From: Planctomycetota bacterium
GTDB lineage: Bacteria > Planctomycetota > SZUA-567
Assembly: GCA_020861125.1 (NCBI GenBank)
Contig: JAJBSZ010000424.1
Coordinates: forward strand, 1-5,315
DNA: 5,315 nt
Direction of reading: 5' to 3'
This document shows, in pieces, positions 1 to 5,271 of the stretch. The notes beneath the pieces were generated by a model. The model did not search any database, was not told the DNA's origin, and saw only the letters and a program-made list of their open reading frames with translations. Numbering within the stretch: position 1 is the stretch's first letter; each line of letters starts with the position of its first letter. The translations under genes and the position numbers were made by a program.

Positions 1-54
1 GAGGAGGTGCGGTTTCGGTTTGATTTTGATGGCACCCAGGGTATGCAAACATGA
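1..54 (+). CDS. C-terminal end of an upstream gene, possibly a GHMP-family sugar kinase (partial)
   Basis: Frame 1 is open from the window edge and stops with TGA at 52-54, giving a tail that reads EEVRFRFDFDGTQGMQT. The stop overlaps the ATG of the nucleotidyltransferase as ATGA, the usual signature of translationally coupled genes in one operon. Only 17 residues are visible, too few for a firm family call. The pattern of alternating aromatic and hydrophobic residues followed by D-G-T-Q resembles the last strand of GHMP kinases such as heptose-7-phosphate kinase. Those kinases often sit directly upstream of a nucleotidyltransferase of this kind. The existence of a coding frame here is inferred mainly from the ATGA junction; the kinase identity is a guess. 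Confidence 0.4.
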   Translation, partial: EEVRFRFDFDGTQGMQT

Positions 55-767
55 TGCCGACCATCGCCATTCTCTGCGGCGGCTTGGCGACCCGGTTGCG
101 GCCGGTGACGGAGACGCTACCCAAATCCCTCCTGCCGGTTTTGGGAGAACCGTTTATCCTGCGGCAGCTCCGCCTGCTGCACCGGTGTGGTCTGCGGGAG
201 GCGGTATTATGCATCGGCAAGATGGGCGAAATGATCCAGGAATGCGTCGGCGACGGCGAAGCGGTCGGGTTGCGCGTCCGGTATTCCAGTGACGGCGAAC
301 GGCAATTGGGGACCGCCGGCGCGCTGAAAAAGGCGCTGCCGCTGCTGGGTGAAGCGTTCTTCGTCCTCTACGGCGATTCCTACTTGGAGTGTGACTACCA
401 GGCCGTGGCGGATGGCTTTGCCGACGCCGAGGCCGGTGCTGACGGCCTGATGACGGTATACCGCAACGAGAACCGCTTCGATACCAGCAACGTCCTGTTT
501 CGGGATGGACGGATCCTGGCCTACGATAAAGCCCATCCCACCCCCGACATGCGCCATATTGACTGGGGTTTGGGGCTACTGCGGGCCGCTGCCCTGCGGG
601 ATATCCCGGACGGCGAACCGGCGGATCTCGCCGACACCTACGCCCGGCTGGCGGCCGACAACCGGCTGGCGGGCTACGAAATGCCCAACCGGTTTTTCGA
701 AATCGGTTCCTGGCAGGGTGTGGCGGATCTCGAAGCCCATCTCGGTGGTGTAGCGGATGTCCCCTAG
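51..767 (+). CDS. Sugar-1-phosphate nucleotidyltransferase (NTP_transferase family, HddC/RmlA-like)
   Basis: A 238-residue cytoplasmic enzyme expected to join a sugar-1-phosphate to a nucleoside triphosphate, giving an NDP-sugar and pyrophosphate for surface-glycan synthesis. The N-terminus carries the family signature: GG at residues 10-11, ATRLRP at 13-18 and the catalytic-type PK at 24-25. LGTAGAL at 86-92 matches the nucleotide/sugar-binding loop, and YGDS at 107-110 supplies the metal-binding Asp109. The C-terminal FFEIGSWQG segment is the usual end of single-domain members, and the length fits that class; there is no left-handed beta-helix acetyltransferase domain. Two adjacent ATGs lie at 51 and 54. 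The first is chosen because it overlaps the upstream stop and lies nine bases after an AGGG. The gene overlaps the GtrA-like gene by 11 bp. The substrate cannot be read from sequence. A manno-heptose-1-phosphate (HddC-type) role is possible if the upstream gene is a GHMP kinase, but glucose or mannose are open alternatives. Confidence 0.88.
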   Translation: MMPTIAILCGGLATRLRPVTETLPKSLLPVLGEPFILRQLRLLHRCGLREAVLCIGKMGEMIQECVGDGEAVGLRVRYSSDGERQLGTAGALKKALPLLGEAFFVLYGDSYLECDYQAVADGFADAEAGADGLMTVYRNENRFDTSNVLFRDGRILAYDKAHPTPDMRHIDWGLGLLRAAALRDIPDGEPADLADTYARLAADNRLAGYEMPNRFFEIGSWQGVADLEAHLGGVADVP

Positions 768-1236
768 GGCCTGGATCCGCCTGGTAGTCGATGCGCTCTG
801 CTTGCGGGGCGACGTAGATAGCGTTCCGTCGGTCAGTACCCGGCAACTTTTAAGTAGCACGGTGGTCACGGCGCTGGATTTCTCGGTGTTTTACCTGCTG
901 GTGAAGGACGCGCCCCAGCCGGCGGCGGGCAATGCTAAAACGGTGATTGTGGCGGCGGTGGTGGCCTTTCTTCTAGCGCTGGTGACGAGTTATCTCCTCT
1001 CCGCGGCCTATGTGTATCGGCAACTGACCGCTGGAAAAATTCGGGGCGGGCGGGAATTCCTGGTATTCACGGTATGTGCCGCGTTTTCACTCCTCCTGAC
1101 GGTGAGCCTGATCTGGCTATTGGCGGTGGCGGCGGGCGTTCCACCGCTGGTGGCGAAAGCGATCGTGGTAGTGGCGCTTTTCTTCTGGAACCAATGGATG
1201 GCAAGGCATATTATTTTCAAACAAAAAAAAGGCTGA
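757..1236 (+). CDS. GtrA-family integral membrane protein
   Basis: A 159-residue polytopic inner-membrane protein with four predicted helices, roughly residues 30-48, 63-87, 102-128 and 131-150, the standard GtrA topology. The loop after helix 2 (SYLLSAAYVYRQ) and the C-terminal FFWNQWMARHIIFK match the duplicated pattern of small, polar and aromatic residues seen at the ends of helices 2 and 4 in this family. Known GtrA proteins act in cell-surface polysaccharide modification, and some are thought to flip polyprenyl-phosphate-linked sugars. A role handling a lipid-linked sugar made from the neighbour's product is inferred from the operon. The start overlaps the preceding gene by 11 bp and has no strong Shine-Dalgarno, consistent with coupled translation. 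The roughly 28-residue N-terminal extension before helix 1 is somewhat longer than usual, so a later start remains possible. A run of eight A (1223-1230) lies just before the stop. Confidence 0.85.
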   Translation: MSPRAWIRLVVDALCLRGDVDSVPSVSTRQLLSSTVVTALDFSVFYLLVKDAPQPAAGNAKTVIVAAVVAFLLALVTSYLLSAAYVYRQLTAGKIRGGREFLVFTVCAAFSLLLTVSLIWLLAVAAGVPPLVAKAIVVVALFFWNQWMARHIIFKQKKG

Positions 1237-1253
1237 AAACTTCCTCTTTAATT

Positions 1254-1280
1254 AGCCGCGCTGCCGGAAAACCAGCGGCT
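1254..1280 (+). other. Stem-loop just downstream of the GtrA-like gene
   Basis: AGCCGC at 1254-1259 pairs perfectly with GCGGCT at 1275-1280. A second register pairs AGCCG with CGGCT plus an inner CTG/CAG. No T-tract follows, so it is not a terminator by itself. It begins 17 bases after the stop codon and may protect or process the 3' end of the operon message. Confidence 0.35.
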
Positions 1281-1358
1281 GTTCGCTCTTGGCGGAGGAG
1301 TAATAAGGCCGGACGGAATTTCGATCCATCGCTCATATCCTTGCTTGGGATTGGGCGA

Positions 1359-1389
1359 CGGGCGCGAAGTCTCCGCCCGGCCTTTTTTT
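1359..1389 (+). terminator. Intrinsic terminator of the surface-glycan operon
   Basis: CGGGCG at 1359-1364 pairs with CGCCCG at 1374-1379 around a nine-base loop. After three bases comes a run of seven T (1383-1389). The stem can alternatively be replaced by a longer one between 1307-1316 (GGCCGGACGG) and 1373-1382 (CCGCCCGGCC), with one A-C mismatch and a large loop; that one ends directly at the T-tract. Either form fits Rho-independent termination of + strand transcription, about 120-150 bases after the GtrA-like gene. Confidence 0.6.
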
Positions 1390-1430
1390 CAGTACGCGCA
1401 GCCGTGGGACTGGATCTAGGGAGCCAGCCA

Positions 1431-1459
1431 GCGACCGAGAGTGGTACTCTGTCTGTCGC
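1431..1459. other. Two-part inverted repeat between convergent genes
   Basis: GCGAC at 1431-1435 pairs with GTCGC at 1455-1459. Inside it AGAGT at 1438-1442 pairs with ACTCT at 1446-1450 around a GGT loop, the two parts being separated by a small internal loop. It lies about 40 bases beyond the stop of the reductase gene on the - strand. There is no T-tract on either side, so it could be a 3'-end structure of that gene but is not a clear terminator. Confidence 0.3.
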
Positions 1460-1500
1460 CCGATTCCGTTGACAGCGACCATCCCTTCCATAAACGATGC

Positions 1501-2409
1501 CTAGAGATGGTGGCCGCCGGTCACGCCAAAGACCTCCGAAGTGATGTAGGAGGATTCTTCGGACGCCAGGAAAACATACAGGTTCGCCAGTTCTACCGGC
1601 TGGCCGGGGCGTTTGTAGGGAGTGTTCTGACCGAACTTCGGCAGATCCTCCTCGAATTGCCCACCGCTTACCTGCAGCGGGGTCCAGATGGGACCAGGAG
1701 CCACAGCGTTGACGCGGATACCCCGCCCGATCAGTTGTGCGCCCAAAGCCTGGGTAAAGGCCTTGATCGCGCCCTTGGTCGAGGCGTAGTCCACCAGGTT
1801 TTTGCTGGGGTCATAGGCCTGGATGGACGAGGTGGTGATGATGCTGGCGCCGGCTGGGAGGAAGGGAAGGGCTGCCTGCACCGTCCAGAAGAGCGAGAAC
1901 ACGTTCACCGCGAAGACCTGGTGCAATTGCTCCGTTTTGATATCCTCGATGGACTTCGTCGCCTTCTGCCGGCCGGCCACCAGGGCGAGGATATCGAGGC
2001 CGCCCAGTTTTTCCTTGGCGGTGGTGACCATTTCCCGGGTAAATGCCTCGTCCGCCAGATCTCCCGGCAGGAGATGTACGGTACGGCCTTCCTTTTCCAG
2101 CAGGTCCTTCACATCCTGTGCATCCTGCTGCTCCGCCGGCAGGTAGTTGATGGCGATGTCGGCGCCTTCCCGGGCAAAGGCGATGGCCGCCGCCCGCCCG
2201 ATTCCGGAATCGCCGCCGGTAATCAGGGCTTTCCGCCCGAGCAGCCGATCCTTTCCTTCATAACTGTGTTCGCCGCAGTCGGGTACGGGCTTCATGTCCC
2301 GCTGCAGGCCGGGGTAGGGCTGTTGTTGCTTGGGAATGGCCGGCGCCCGGTGTTCTTCCACCGGATTTTTCATCGTGTAAAAAGATTTGTTTTTGGCTTT
2401 GTCTTTCAT
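1501..2409 (-). CDS. yghA: YghA-type SDR-family NAD(P)-dependent oxidoreductase
   Basis: A 302-residue soluble classical short-chain dehydrogenase/reductase, likely reducing aldehydes or ketones with NAD(P)H. The cofactor loop TGGDSGIG is at residues 64-71, the adenine-ring contact D117-L118 follows, and LVAG at 143-146 stands where many SDRs have NNAG. The catalytic tetrad is N169, S195, Y208 and K212 (YASTK). PGPIWT at 238-243 and the terminal VTGGHHL complete the fold. The roughly 50-residue N-terminal extension rich in Pro, Gln and Lys ([16 protein letters not shown]) and the SIQAY and [12 protein letters not shown] segments match Escherichia coli YghA closely, and related Bacillus stress proteins more loosely. 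The frame is open from 2463, but the start at 2409 is chosen because GGAGGT lies seven bases upstream. The gene stands alone, convergent with the glycan operon and divergent from the CNPC gene. Physiological substrate is unknown; a role in stress or carbonyl detoxification is inference. Confidence 0.9.
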   Translation of the reverse strand: MKDKAKNKSFYTMKNPVEEHRAPAIPKQQQPYPGLQRDMKPVPDCGEHSYEGKDRLLGRKALITGGDSGIGRAAAIAFAREGADIAINYLPAEQQDAQDVKDLLEKEGRTVHLLPGDLADEAFTREMVTTAKEKLGGLDILALVAGRQKATKSIEDIKTEQLHQVFAVNVFSLFWTVQAALPFLPAGASIITTSSIQAYDPSKNLVDYASTKGAIKAFTQALGAQLIGRGIRVNAVAPGPIWTPLQVSGGQFEEDLPKFGQNTPYKRPGQPVELANLYVFLASEESSYITSEVFGVTGGHHL

Positions 2410-2416
2410 CGGTAAC

Positions 2417-2422
2417 ACCTCC
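2417..2422 (-). promoter_or_regulatory. Shine-Dalgarno of the YghA-like gene
   Basis: GGAGGT on the minus strand is the full anti-16S core, seven bases before the ATG at 2409. It decides the start against the longer open frame from 2463 and against an internal ATG at residue 13, which has only A/T-rich sequence upstream. Confidence 0.8.
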
Positions 2423-2444
2423 GCGTGTAGTTGGTCGTCCGTTT

Positions 2445-2458
2445 CGCCCGGTAGGGCG
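2445..2458 (-). other. Small leader hairpin upstream of the YghA-like gene
   Basis: CGCCC at 2445-2449 and GGGCG at 2454-2458 form a five-base-pair, all-GC stem with a four-base loop, about 22 bases ahead of the Shine-Dalgarno on the minus strand. If transcription of the reductase starts upstream, this would sit in its 5' leader. Function is unknown, and a stem this short can occur by chance. Confidence 0.22.
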
Positions 2459-2567
2459 TGCATACTACTTTACTCGCGTTACTATGTATTCTTCCTTCTA
2501 GTAATCCTGTCTTCCGTGCCGGTAACCTCGGTTGATTATGGAACTTGTCGGCGTTGTGTGGTTTCTG

Positions 2568-2597
2568 TTGAGGGTACGATAAGCGTTAAAAAATACT
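2568..2597 (+). promoter_or_regulatory. Candidate sigma-70-type promoter for the CNPC/acidic-protein unit
   Basis: TTGAGG (2568-2573) and AATACT (2592-2597) each match four of six consensus bases and are 18 bases apart, about 95 bases upstream of the CNPC start. An A-rich stretch surrounds the -10 position. A TACGAT at 2575-2580 is an alternative -10. The site is offered because a promoter must lie somewhere in 2410-2692 for this divergent unit, not because the match is strong. Confidence 0.25.
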
Positions 2598-2663
2598 GAA
2601 AGGAAAAAGAGAACGGGCCGGCAGCGGACAGTGAATGGTGGAGTTGCTACGCGTTTTCTGTGA

Positions 2664-2682
2664 AGTTTACTTGTCGTAAATT
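2664..2682 (+). promoter_or_regulatory. Hairpin abutting the Shine-Dalgarno of the CNPC gene
   Basis: AGTTTAC (2664-2670) pairs with GTAAATT (2676-2682), seven pairs with one G-U, around a TTGTC loop. The Shine-Dalgarno GGAG starts at the very next base (2683-2686), six bases before the ATG at 2693. The stem leaves the ribosome site free, so it might act as a protein or RNA contact point or as a 5' stabiliser. A GTG at 2660 in the same frame falls just before the stem and is not the likely start. Confidence 0.35.
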
Positions 2683-2692
2683 GGAGACTGAA

Positions 2693-3118
2693 ATGATTAC
2701 CACCAAATGTATCCGTCCGTTCCTCGCCGCCGCCATGCTGGTCGCTCTCGGCATCGGCGTGGCTTCCGCCTTTGATACCTGCAATCCCTGTGCGACCCCG
2801 GCTCCCGTGGAATACACCCCGGCTCCGGTGGTTGAGTATGTGCCGGCTCCGGCGCCGGTTGTCGCTCCCTGCAACCCCTGTGTCGAGCCCCCGCGTCGGG
2901 TTTGCAACCCCTGCAAGCGGGTCAAGCCGGTGAAGATGGTGTGCAAGACCGACCGTTGCGGCCGTACCTATTATGCGCCGAAGCGTGGCTTCCGTATGTT
3001 TGGCTGGTTCCGTTCCGAACCTTCCTATGATTACGGCTATGGCTACCGTGGCTATGAGACCGGCTACCGTGGCTACTACAACGGTGGGCACCGCGGCTAC
3101 CGTCACCACCGCTACTAA
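2693..3118 (+). CDS. Secreted CNPC-motif, Gly/Tyr/Arg-tailed protein of unknown function
   Basis: A 141-residue protein I do not recognise. The start at 2693 has GGAG six bases upstream and gives a textbook signal peptide: Lys5/Arg8, a hydrophobic core at 10-24 and a likely signal peptidase I cut after Ala-Ser-Ala26. There is no lipobox. The mature part begins with CNPC (30-33), then a Pro/Val linker with the near-repeats VEYTPAPV and VEYVPAPA (39-53). Two more CNPC motifs follow at 60-63 and 71-74, with single Cys at 84 and 89, making eight cysteines in all. The C-terminal third is rich in Gly, Tyr, Arg and His, with repeated GYRGY units from 117 and the ending RGYRHHRY. The CxxC pairs could form disulfides, bind metal or anchor a surface layer, and the tyrosines suggest a structural or cross-linked extracellular role; these are inferences. 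The acidic-protein gene follows after 52 bp. Low-complexity homologues may be hard to detect. Confidence 0.8.
   Translation: MITTKCIRPFLAAAMLVALGIGVASAFDTCNPCATPAPVEYTPAPVVEYVPAPAPVVAPCNPCVEPPRRVCNPCKRVKPVKMVCKTDRCGRTYYAPKRGFRMFGWFRSEPSYDYGYGYRGYETGYRGYYNGGHRGYRHHRY
3041..3075 (+). repeat. Imperfect tandem repeat coding for GYRGY units
   Basis: The 14-base unit GGCTACCGTGGCTA occurs at 3041-3054 and again at 3062-3075, a 21-base period that keeps the reading frame. It encodes the successive GYRGY blocks of the secreted protein's tail. The degenerate GGCTAT and GGCTAC units around it suggest growth by slippage and in-frame duplication. Confidence 0.6.
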
Positions 3119-3170
3119 CCCTAACCATTGGTAACGTCAGTGACCGATGCTGGACTGTTACGGAGAAAAT

Positions 3171-3368
3171 ATGTCGACCGATCCTCGCCAACCGACCAAA
3201 TCGCCGCACCGCCGGGTGCCGGAGGAAGACGATGGCTTCGACGCCTCCATAGTCGCGGAACAGATCGAGGCCGGCTACGATTTTCAGGCCGATGCCGCCG
3301 TCATGCCCATGGTGGACGATCCGGCCAGCTCGTCGCTGTATGACGAGGAGGAAGCCGAAAAGGTCTGA
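3171..3368 (+). CDS. Small acidic protein of unknown function
   Basis: A 65-residue protein I do not recognise. The ATG at 3171 has GGAG five bases upstream; an in-frame ATG at 3147 would add eight residues but lacks such a site. It has nine Asp and eight Glu against five Lys/Arg. The basic residues (6, 10, 14, 15) lie mostly in the Pro-containing N-terminus, and acidic clusters sit at 18-21 (EEDD), 49-50 and 58-63. The middle (residues 24-45) could form a short helix. There is no signal peptide, membrane segment or cysteine, so it should stay in the cytoplasm. It lies 52 bp after the CNPC gene and just before a strong terminator, so the two are probably one transcript. An acidic partner or chaperone for the very basic Arg/His-rich neighbour before export is imaginable but unproven. 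Good ribosome site and terminator placement favour a real gene. Confidence 0.65.
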   Translation: MSTDPRQPTKSPHRRVPEEDDGFDASIVAEQIEAGYDFQADAAVMPMVDDPASSSLYDEEEAEKV

Positions 3369-3393
3369 GCCCAATCGGTCCCAGTATGCTAAA

Positions 3394-3422
3394 ACGGTGC
3401 TGGCCAAATCGGCCAGCACCGT
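3394..3422. terminator. Bidirectional stem-loop terminator between convergent genes
   Basis: ACGGTGCTGGCC (3394-3405) and GGCCAGCACCGT (3411-3422) form a perfect 12-bp stem with a five-base loop. On the minus strand the stem runs into four T (complement of AAAA at 3391-3394, the last of them inside the stem), and on the plus strand into TTCTGTGT. It lies 25 bases after the acidic-protein stop and 27 bases after the stop of the - strand oxidoreductase, so it can end transcription from both sides. The short T-tracts may make it only moderately efficient. Confidence 0.75.
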
Positions 3423-3449
3423 TCTGTGTATCCAACGTGAGGGATCTCG

Positions 3450-4553
3450 TTAGCTTTCGATGACCACCGCCTTTTCCTGAGCTTCGATGGCCAATTCCGA
3501 CACCCGGAAAACCCTTTCCTGCTGCATCGCCTGTTCCGTCCGGCTAAGACAATCCAGGATTAACTCGCCAAAGAACGGGAAGCCCACCGTGCCGCGCAGG
3601 TTCATCCGCTCGTTTACCGTCTGGTTGACAAGAATCAGCGTATCCGGTTCCTGGCTGCCGCCGACATCGGTGTATTTTCGCAGTTCAATATACCCCTTGG
3701 TTCCCAGGATGAAAATGCGGCCGTCGCCCCAGGCCTCGAGAGCGTCGGGGGTAAACCAGTCGATGCGGAAGTACCCGACCGCACCGTTATTCCCTATCAG
3801 ATTGATCTCGCCAAAATCCTGAAAGGTGGGATATTGTTTGAAGGTGTAGTTGGCAACCTGGCTCTGGACCACCCGCGCGTCGGTGGCGCCGGTGAAGTGC
3901 AGGAACTGTTCGATCTGATGGGAACCGATATCGCAGAGGATGCCGCCGTATTGTTCCCGATCAAAGAACCAGGCCGGCCGGGTCGGCAGGTTGATCCGGT
4001 GCGGGCCGAGACCCAGTACCTGCACCACCCGGCCGATGGCGCCTTCCTGCACCAGCTCACCCGCCTTGACCGCGCATTCCCCGTGCAACCGCTCGCTGAA
4101 ATAGCCCATGTATTTCCGGCCGGTGGTGGCCACAGTCCGCCGGGCTTCGGCCACCTGGCTCAAGGTGGTGAAAAACGGCTTGTCGGCAAAGTAATCCTTG
4201 CCCGCCCGCATCGTCTGCACCCCGATGCCGCCGCGGAGGTTGTTGATGGCGGCACAGGCAACCAGCCGGATGTCCGGGTCCGCCAGGATGGCATCGAACG
4301 AGGCGGCCGGCTGGGCCTCCGGGAACCGCTGACGGAACGCCGCCACCCGCTGGGGGTCGGGATCATAGACGTACCGCACCGTGCCGCCCGCTTCGGTCAG
4401 GCCGTTGACCATGCCGTAAATGTGTCCGTGGTCGAGATAGGCGGCGGCGAACGGAAATTCGCCCGGTGCGCACACCTTCTGCACAATGCCTTCGCTACTT
4501 GGGGCATACAGTTGCCCGTCGGCGCGCTGGTTTTTTTCTGGGGGTGTTGCCAT
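3450..4553 (-). CDS. Gfo/Idh/MocA-family oxidoreductase (DHGHIYG / DKP subtype)
   Basis: A 367-residue NAD(P)-dependent enzyme of the family that oxidises sugars, cyclitols or their derivatives in the cytoplasm. A loose tail of about 32 residues precedes the Rossmann domain. Its first loop reads DHGHIYG (41-47) rather than the usual GxGxxG, followed by VRYVYDPDPQ at the end of the second strand. DKP at 124-126 replaces the common EKP with the substrate/cofactor Lys125. The C-terminal alpha/beta domain has GLGPHRINLP (181-190), then GGILCDIGSHQIEQF (203-217), where Asp208 and His212 stand at the expected catalytic positions. ILGTKGYIELRKY is the typical late strand. These variants recur together in one subgroup of the family as I remember it, so they look ancestral rather than damaged. 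The ATG at 4553 is used because AGGA sits six bases upstream and the fold starts soon after; the same frame is open to 4841 but only as an overlap with the neighbour. It is 28 bp downstream of its paralogue and likely cotranscribed. Substrate unknown. Confidence 0.87.
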   Translation of the reverse strand: MATPPEKNQRADGQLYAPSSEGIVQKVCAPGEFPFAAAYLDHGHIYGMVNGLTEAGGTVRYVYDPDPQRVAAFRQRFPEAQPAASFDAILADPDIRLVACAAINNLRGGIGVQTMRAGKDYFADKPFFTTLSQVAEARRTVATTGRKYMGYFSERLHGECAVKAGELVQEGAIGRVVQVLGLGPHRINLPTRPAWFFDREQYGGILCDIGSHQIEQFLHFTGATDARVVQSQVANYTFKQYPTFQDFGEINLIGNNGAVGYFRIDWFTPDALEAWGDGRIFILGTKGYIELRKYTDVGGSQEPDTLILVNQTVNERMNLRGTVGFPFFGELILDCLSRTEQAMQQERVFRVSELAIEAQEKAVVIES

Positions 4554-4581
4554 AAGGCATCCTTTGCTTCGGGGGTGGTGG

Positions 4582-5271
4582 TCAGGAGGCAAGGGGCAGC
4601 GCAATGCGCTGGCCGGCACGGGAGCTTTCGTAAATGGCCTGGATGATCTCCACCGCTTTGCGCGCCTCGCGACCGTCGAGGGCGAAGGGGCGTCCCGTGC
4701 GGATGGCGTCGGCGAAATCGGCGAATTCCATCTTGTGACCGAGGTAGCTGATGGAACCCGGATCGGCGGCGCCTCCCTGGGAGGTCGACGTGCCGATATA
4801 GGCGGCGCGGATGGCGGCGTCTTCCGGGAGCTCCTCGGCAAAGTCCCAGGCGCGGAGGTTTTCCTCTTCCATGATGATGCAGCCGCGGGTGCCGCAGAGT
4901 TCGATGCGTTTCAGAAAACCGGGATAGGAGCAGGTGGTGCCTTCGATGACCCCCAGGGCGCCGTTGGCGAAGGTGAGGGTGGCGACTGCCGTATCCTCCA
5001 CCTCGATCCGTTCGTGGCCCAGGGTGGCGATGCGGCCGTCGATGCTTTCTACCGGCCCCATAAACCACTGCAGCAGGTCGATGGCGTGGATGGACTGGTT
5101 CATCAAGGCGCCGCCGCCGTCCAGATCCCACGTCCCCCGCCAGGCGCCGCTGTCGTAGTATTCCTGCGACCGGTACCATTTGACCTGGGCATCGGCCATG
5201 ACGATGGTGCCGAGGCGGCCCGCCTCGATCGTCCGCTTGATCAGTTTGGGAACTTCGAAACGACTGCCGTA
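4582..5271 (-). CDS. Gfo/Idh/MocA-family oxidoreductase, 5' end missing
   Basis: About 229 residues of the C-terminal substrate-binding domain of a second family member. Recognisable parts are YGSRFEVPKLIKRTIEAGRLG near 5271-5208, KWYRSQEYYDSG (from 5181), then GGGALMNQSIHAIDLLQWF, in which the His lies at the catalytic position. VEDTAVATLTF and GVIEGTT mark the central sheet, and the C-terminal helix ends at the TGA at 4582-4584. Whole proteins of this type run about 340-370 residues, so some 120 residues are absent: the Rossmann domain with GxGxxG and the EKP lysine. The frame stays open to 5313, but beyond about 5271 it reads the 55-bp duplicate in the wrong phase (HRHPGPRTDRGGG), which does not look like this family. 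An internal ATG at 5199 is therefore not a true start. It precedes its paralogue by 28 bp; both probably work in the same sugar or cyclitol pathway. Confidence 0.85.
   Translation of the reverse strand, partial: YGSRFEVPKLIKRTIEAGRLGTIVMADAQVKWYRSQEYYDSGAWRGTWDLDGGGALMNQSIHAIDLLQWFMGPVESIDGRIATLGHERIEVEDTAVATLTFANGALGVIEGTTCSYPGFLKRIELCGTRGCIIMEEENLRAWDFAEELPEDAAIRAAYIGTSTSQGGAADPGSISYLGHKMEFADFADAIRTGRPFALDGREARKAVEIIQAIYESSRAGQRIALPLAS
4983..5037. repeat. 55-bp direct repeat, internal copy
   Basis: These 55 bases are identical to the last 55 bases of the window (5261-5315). This copy lies inside the partial oxidoreductase gene and is read there in the proper frame as GRIATLGHERIEVEDTAVA, which fits the family. 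It is therefore the authentic copy. Confidence 0.95.

Noticed and set aside
1331..1382. Possible purine-type riboswitch (CTCATAT followed by GAAGTCTCC)
   Set aside because: The closing P1 strand, the CCGTAAA loop and the conserved ACTATG end are missing, and no + strand gene lies downstream.
1441..2415. Long + strand open frame of 324 codons
   Set aside because: It lies antisense to the YghA-like gene, whose protein has a complete SDR fold and catalytic tetrad; the + frame has no recognisable domain and no ribosome site.
2387..2599. 70-codon + strand open frame in the intergenic region
   Set aside because: It begins inside the antisense of the reductase start, has no ribosome site, and contains no recognisable feature; the region is better explained as divergent promoters and leaders.
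2498..3109. 203-codon - strand frame over the CNPC gene
   Set aside because: Its Thr/Gly/Ala/His-rich composition is the antisense image of the repetitive CNPC gene; it has no domain of its own.
4531..4537. A AAA AAC slippery heptamer on the minus strand near codons 6-8 of the oxidoreductase
   Set aside because: The -1 frame ends after about 45 codons at 4397 without any domain, and the run sits in the loose N-terminal tail; most likely chance.
3834..4646. 270-codon + strand open frame
   Set aside because: Antisense shadow of the Gfo/Idh/MocA gene in GC-rich DNA; no family features.
4554..4841. N-terminal extension of the DKP-type oxidoreductase frame
   Set aside because: It overlaps the C-terminal coding region of the upstream paralogue, reads as Pro/Arg/Ser-rich sequence, and a good start with AGGA exists at 4553.
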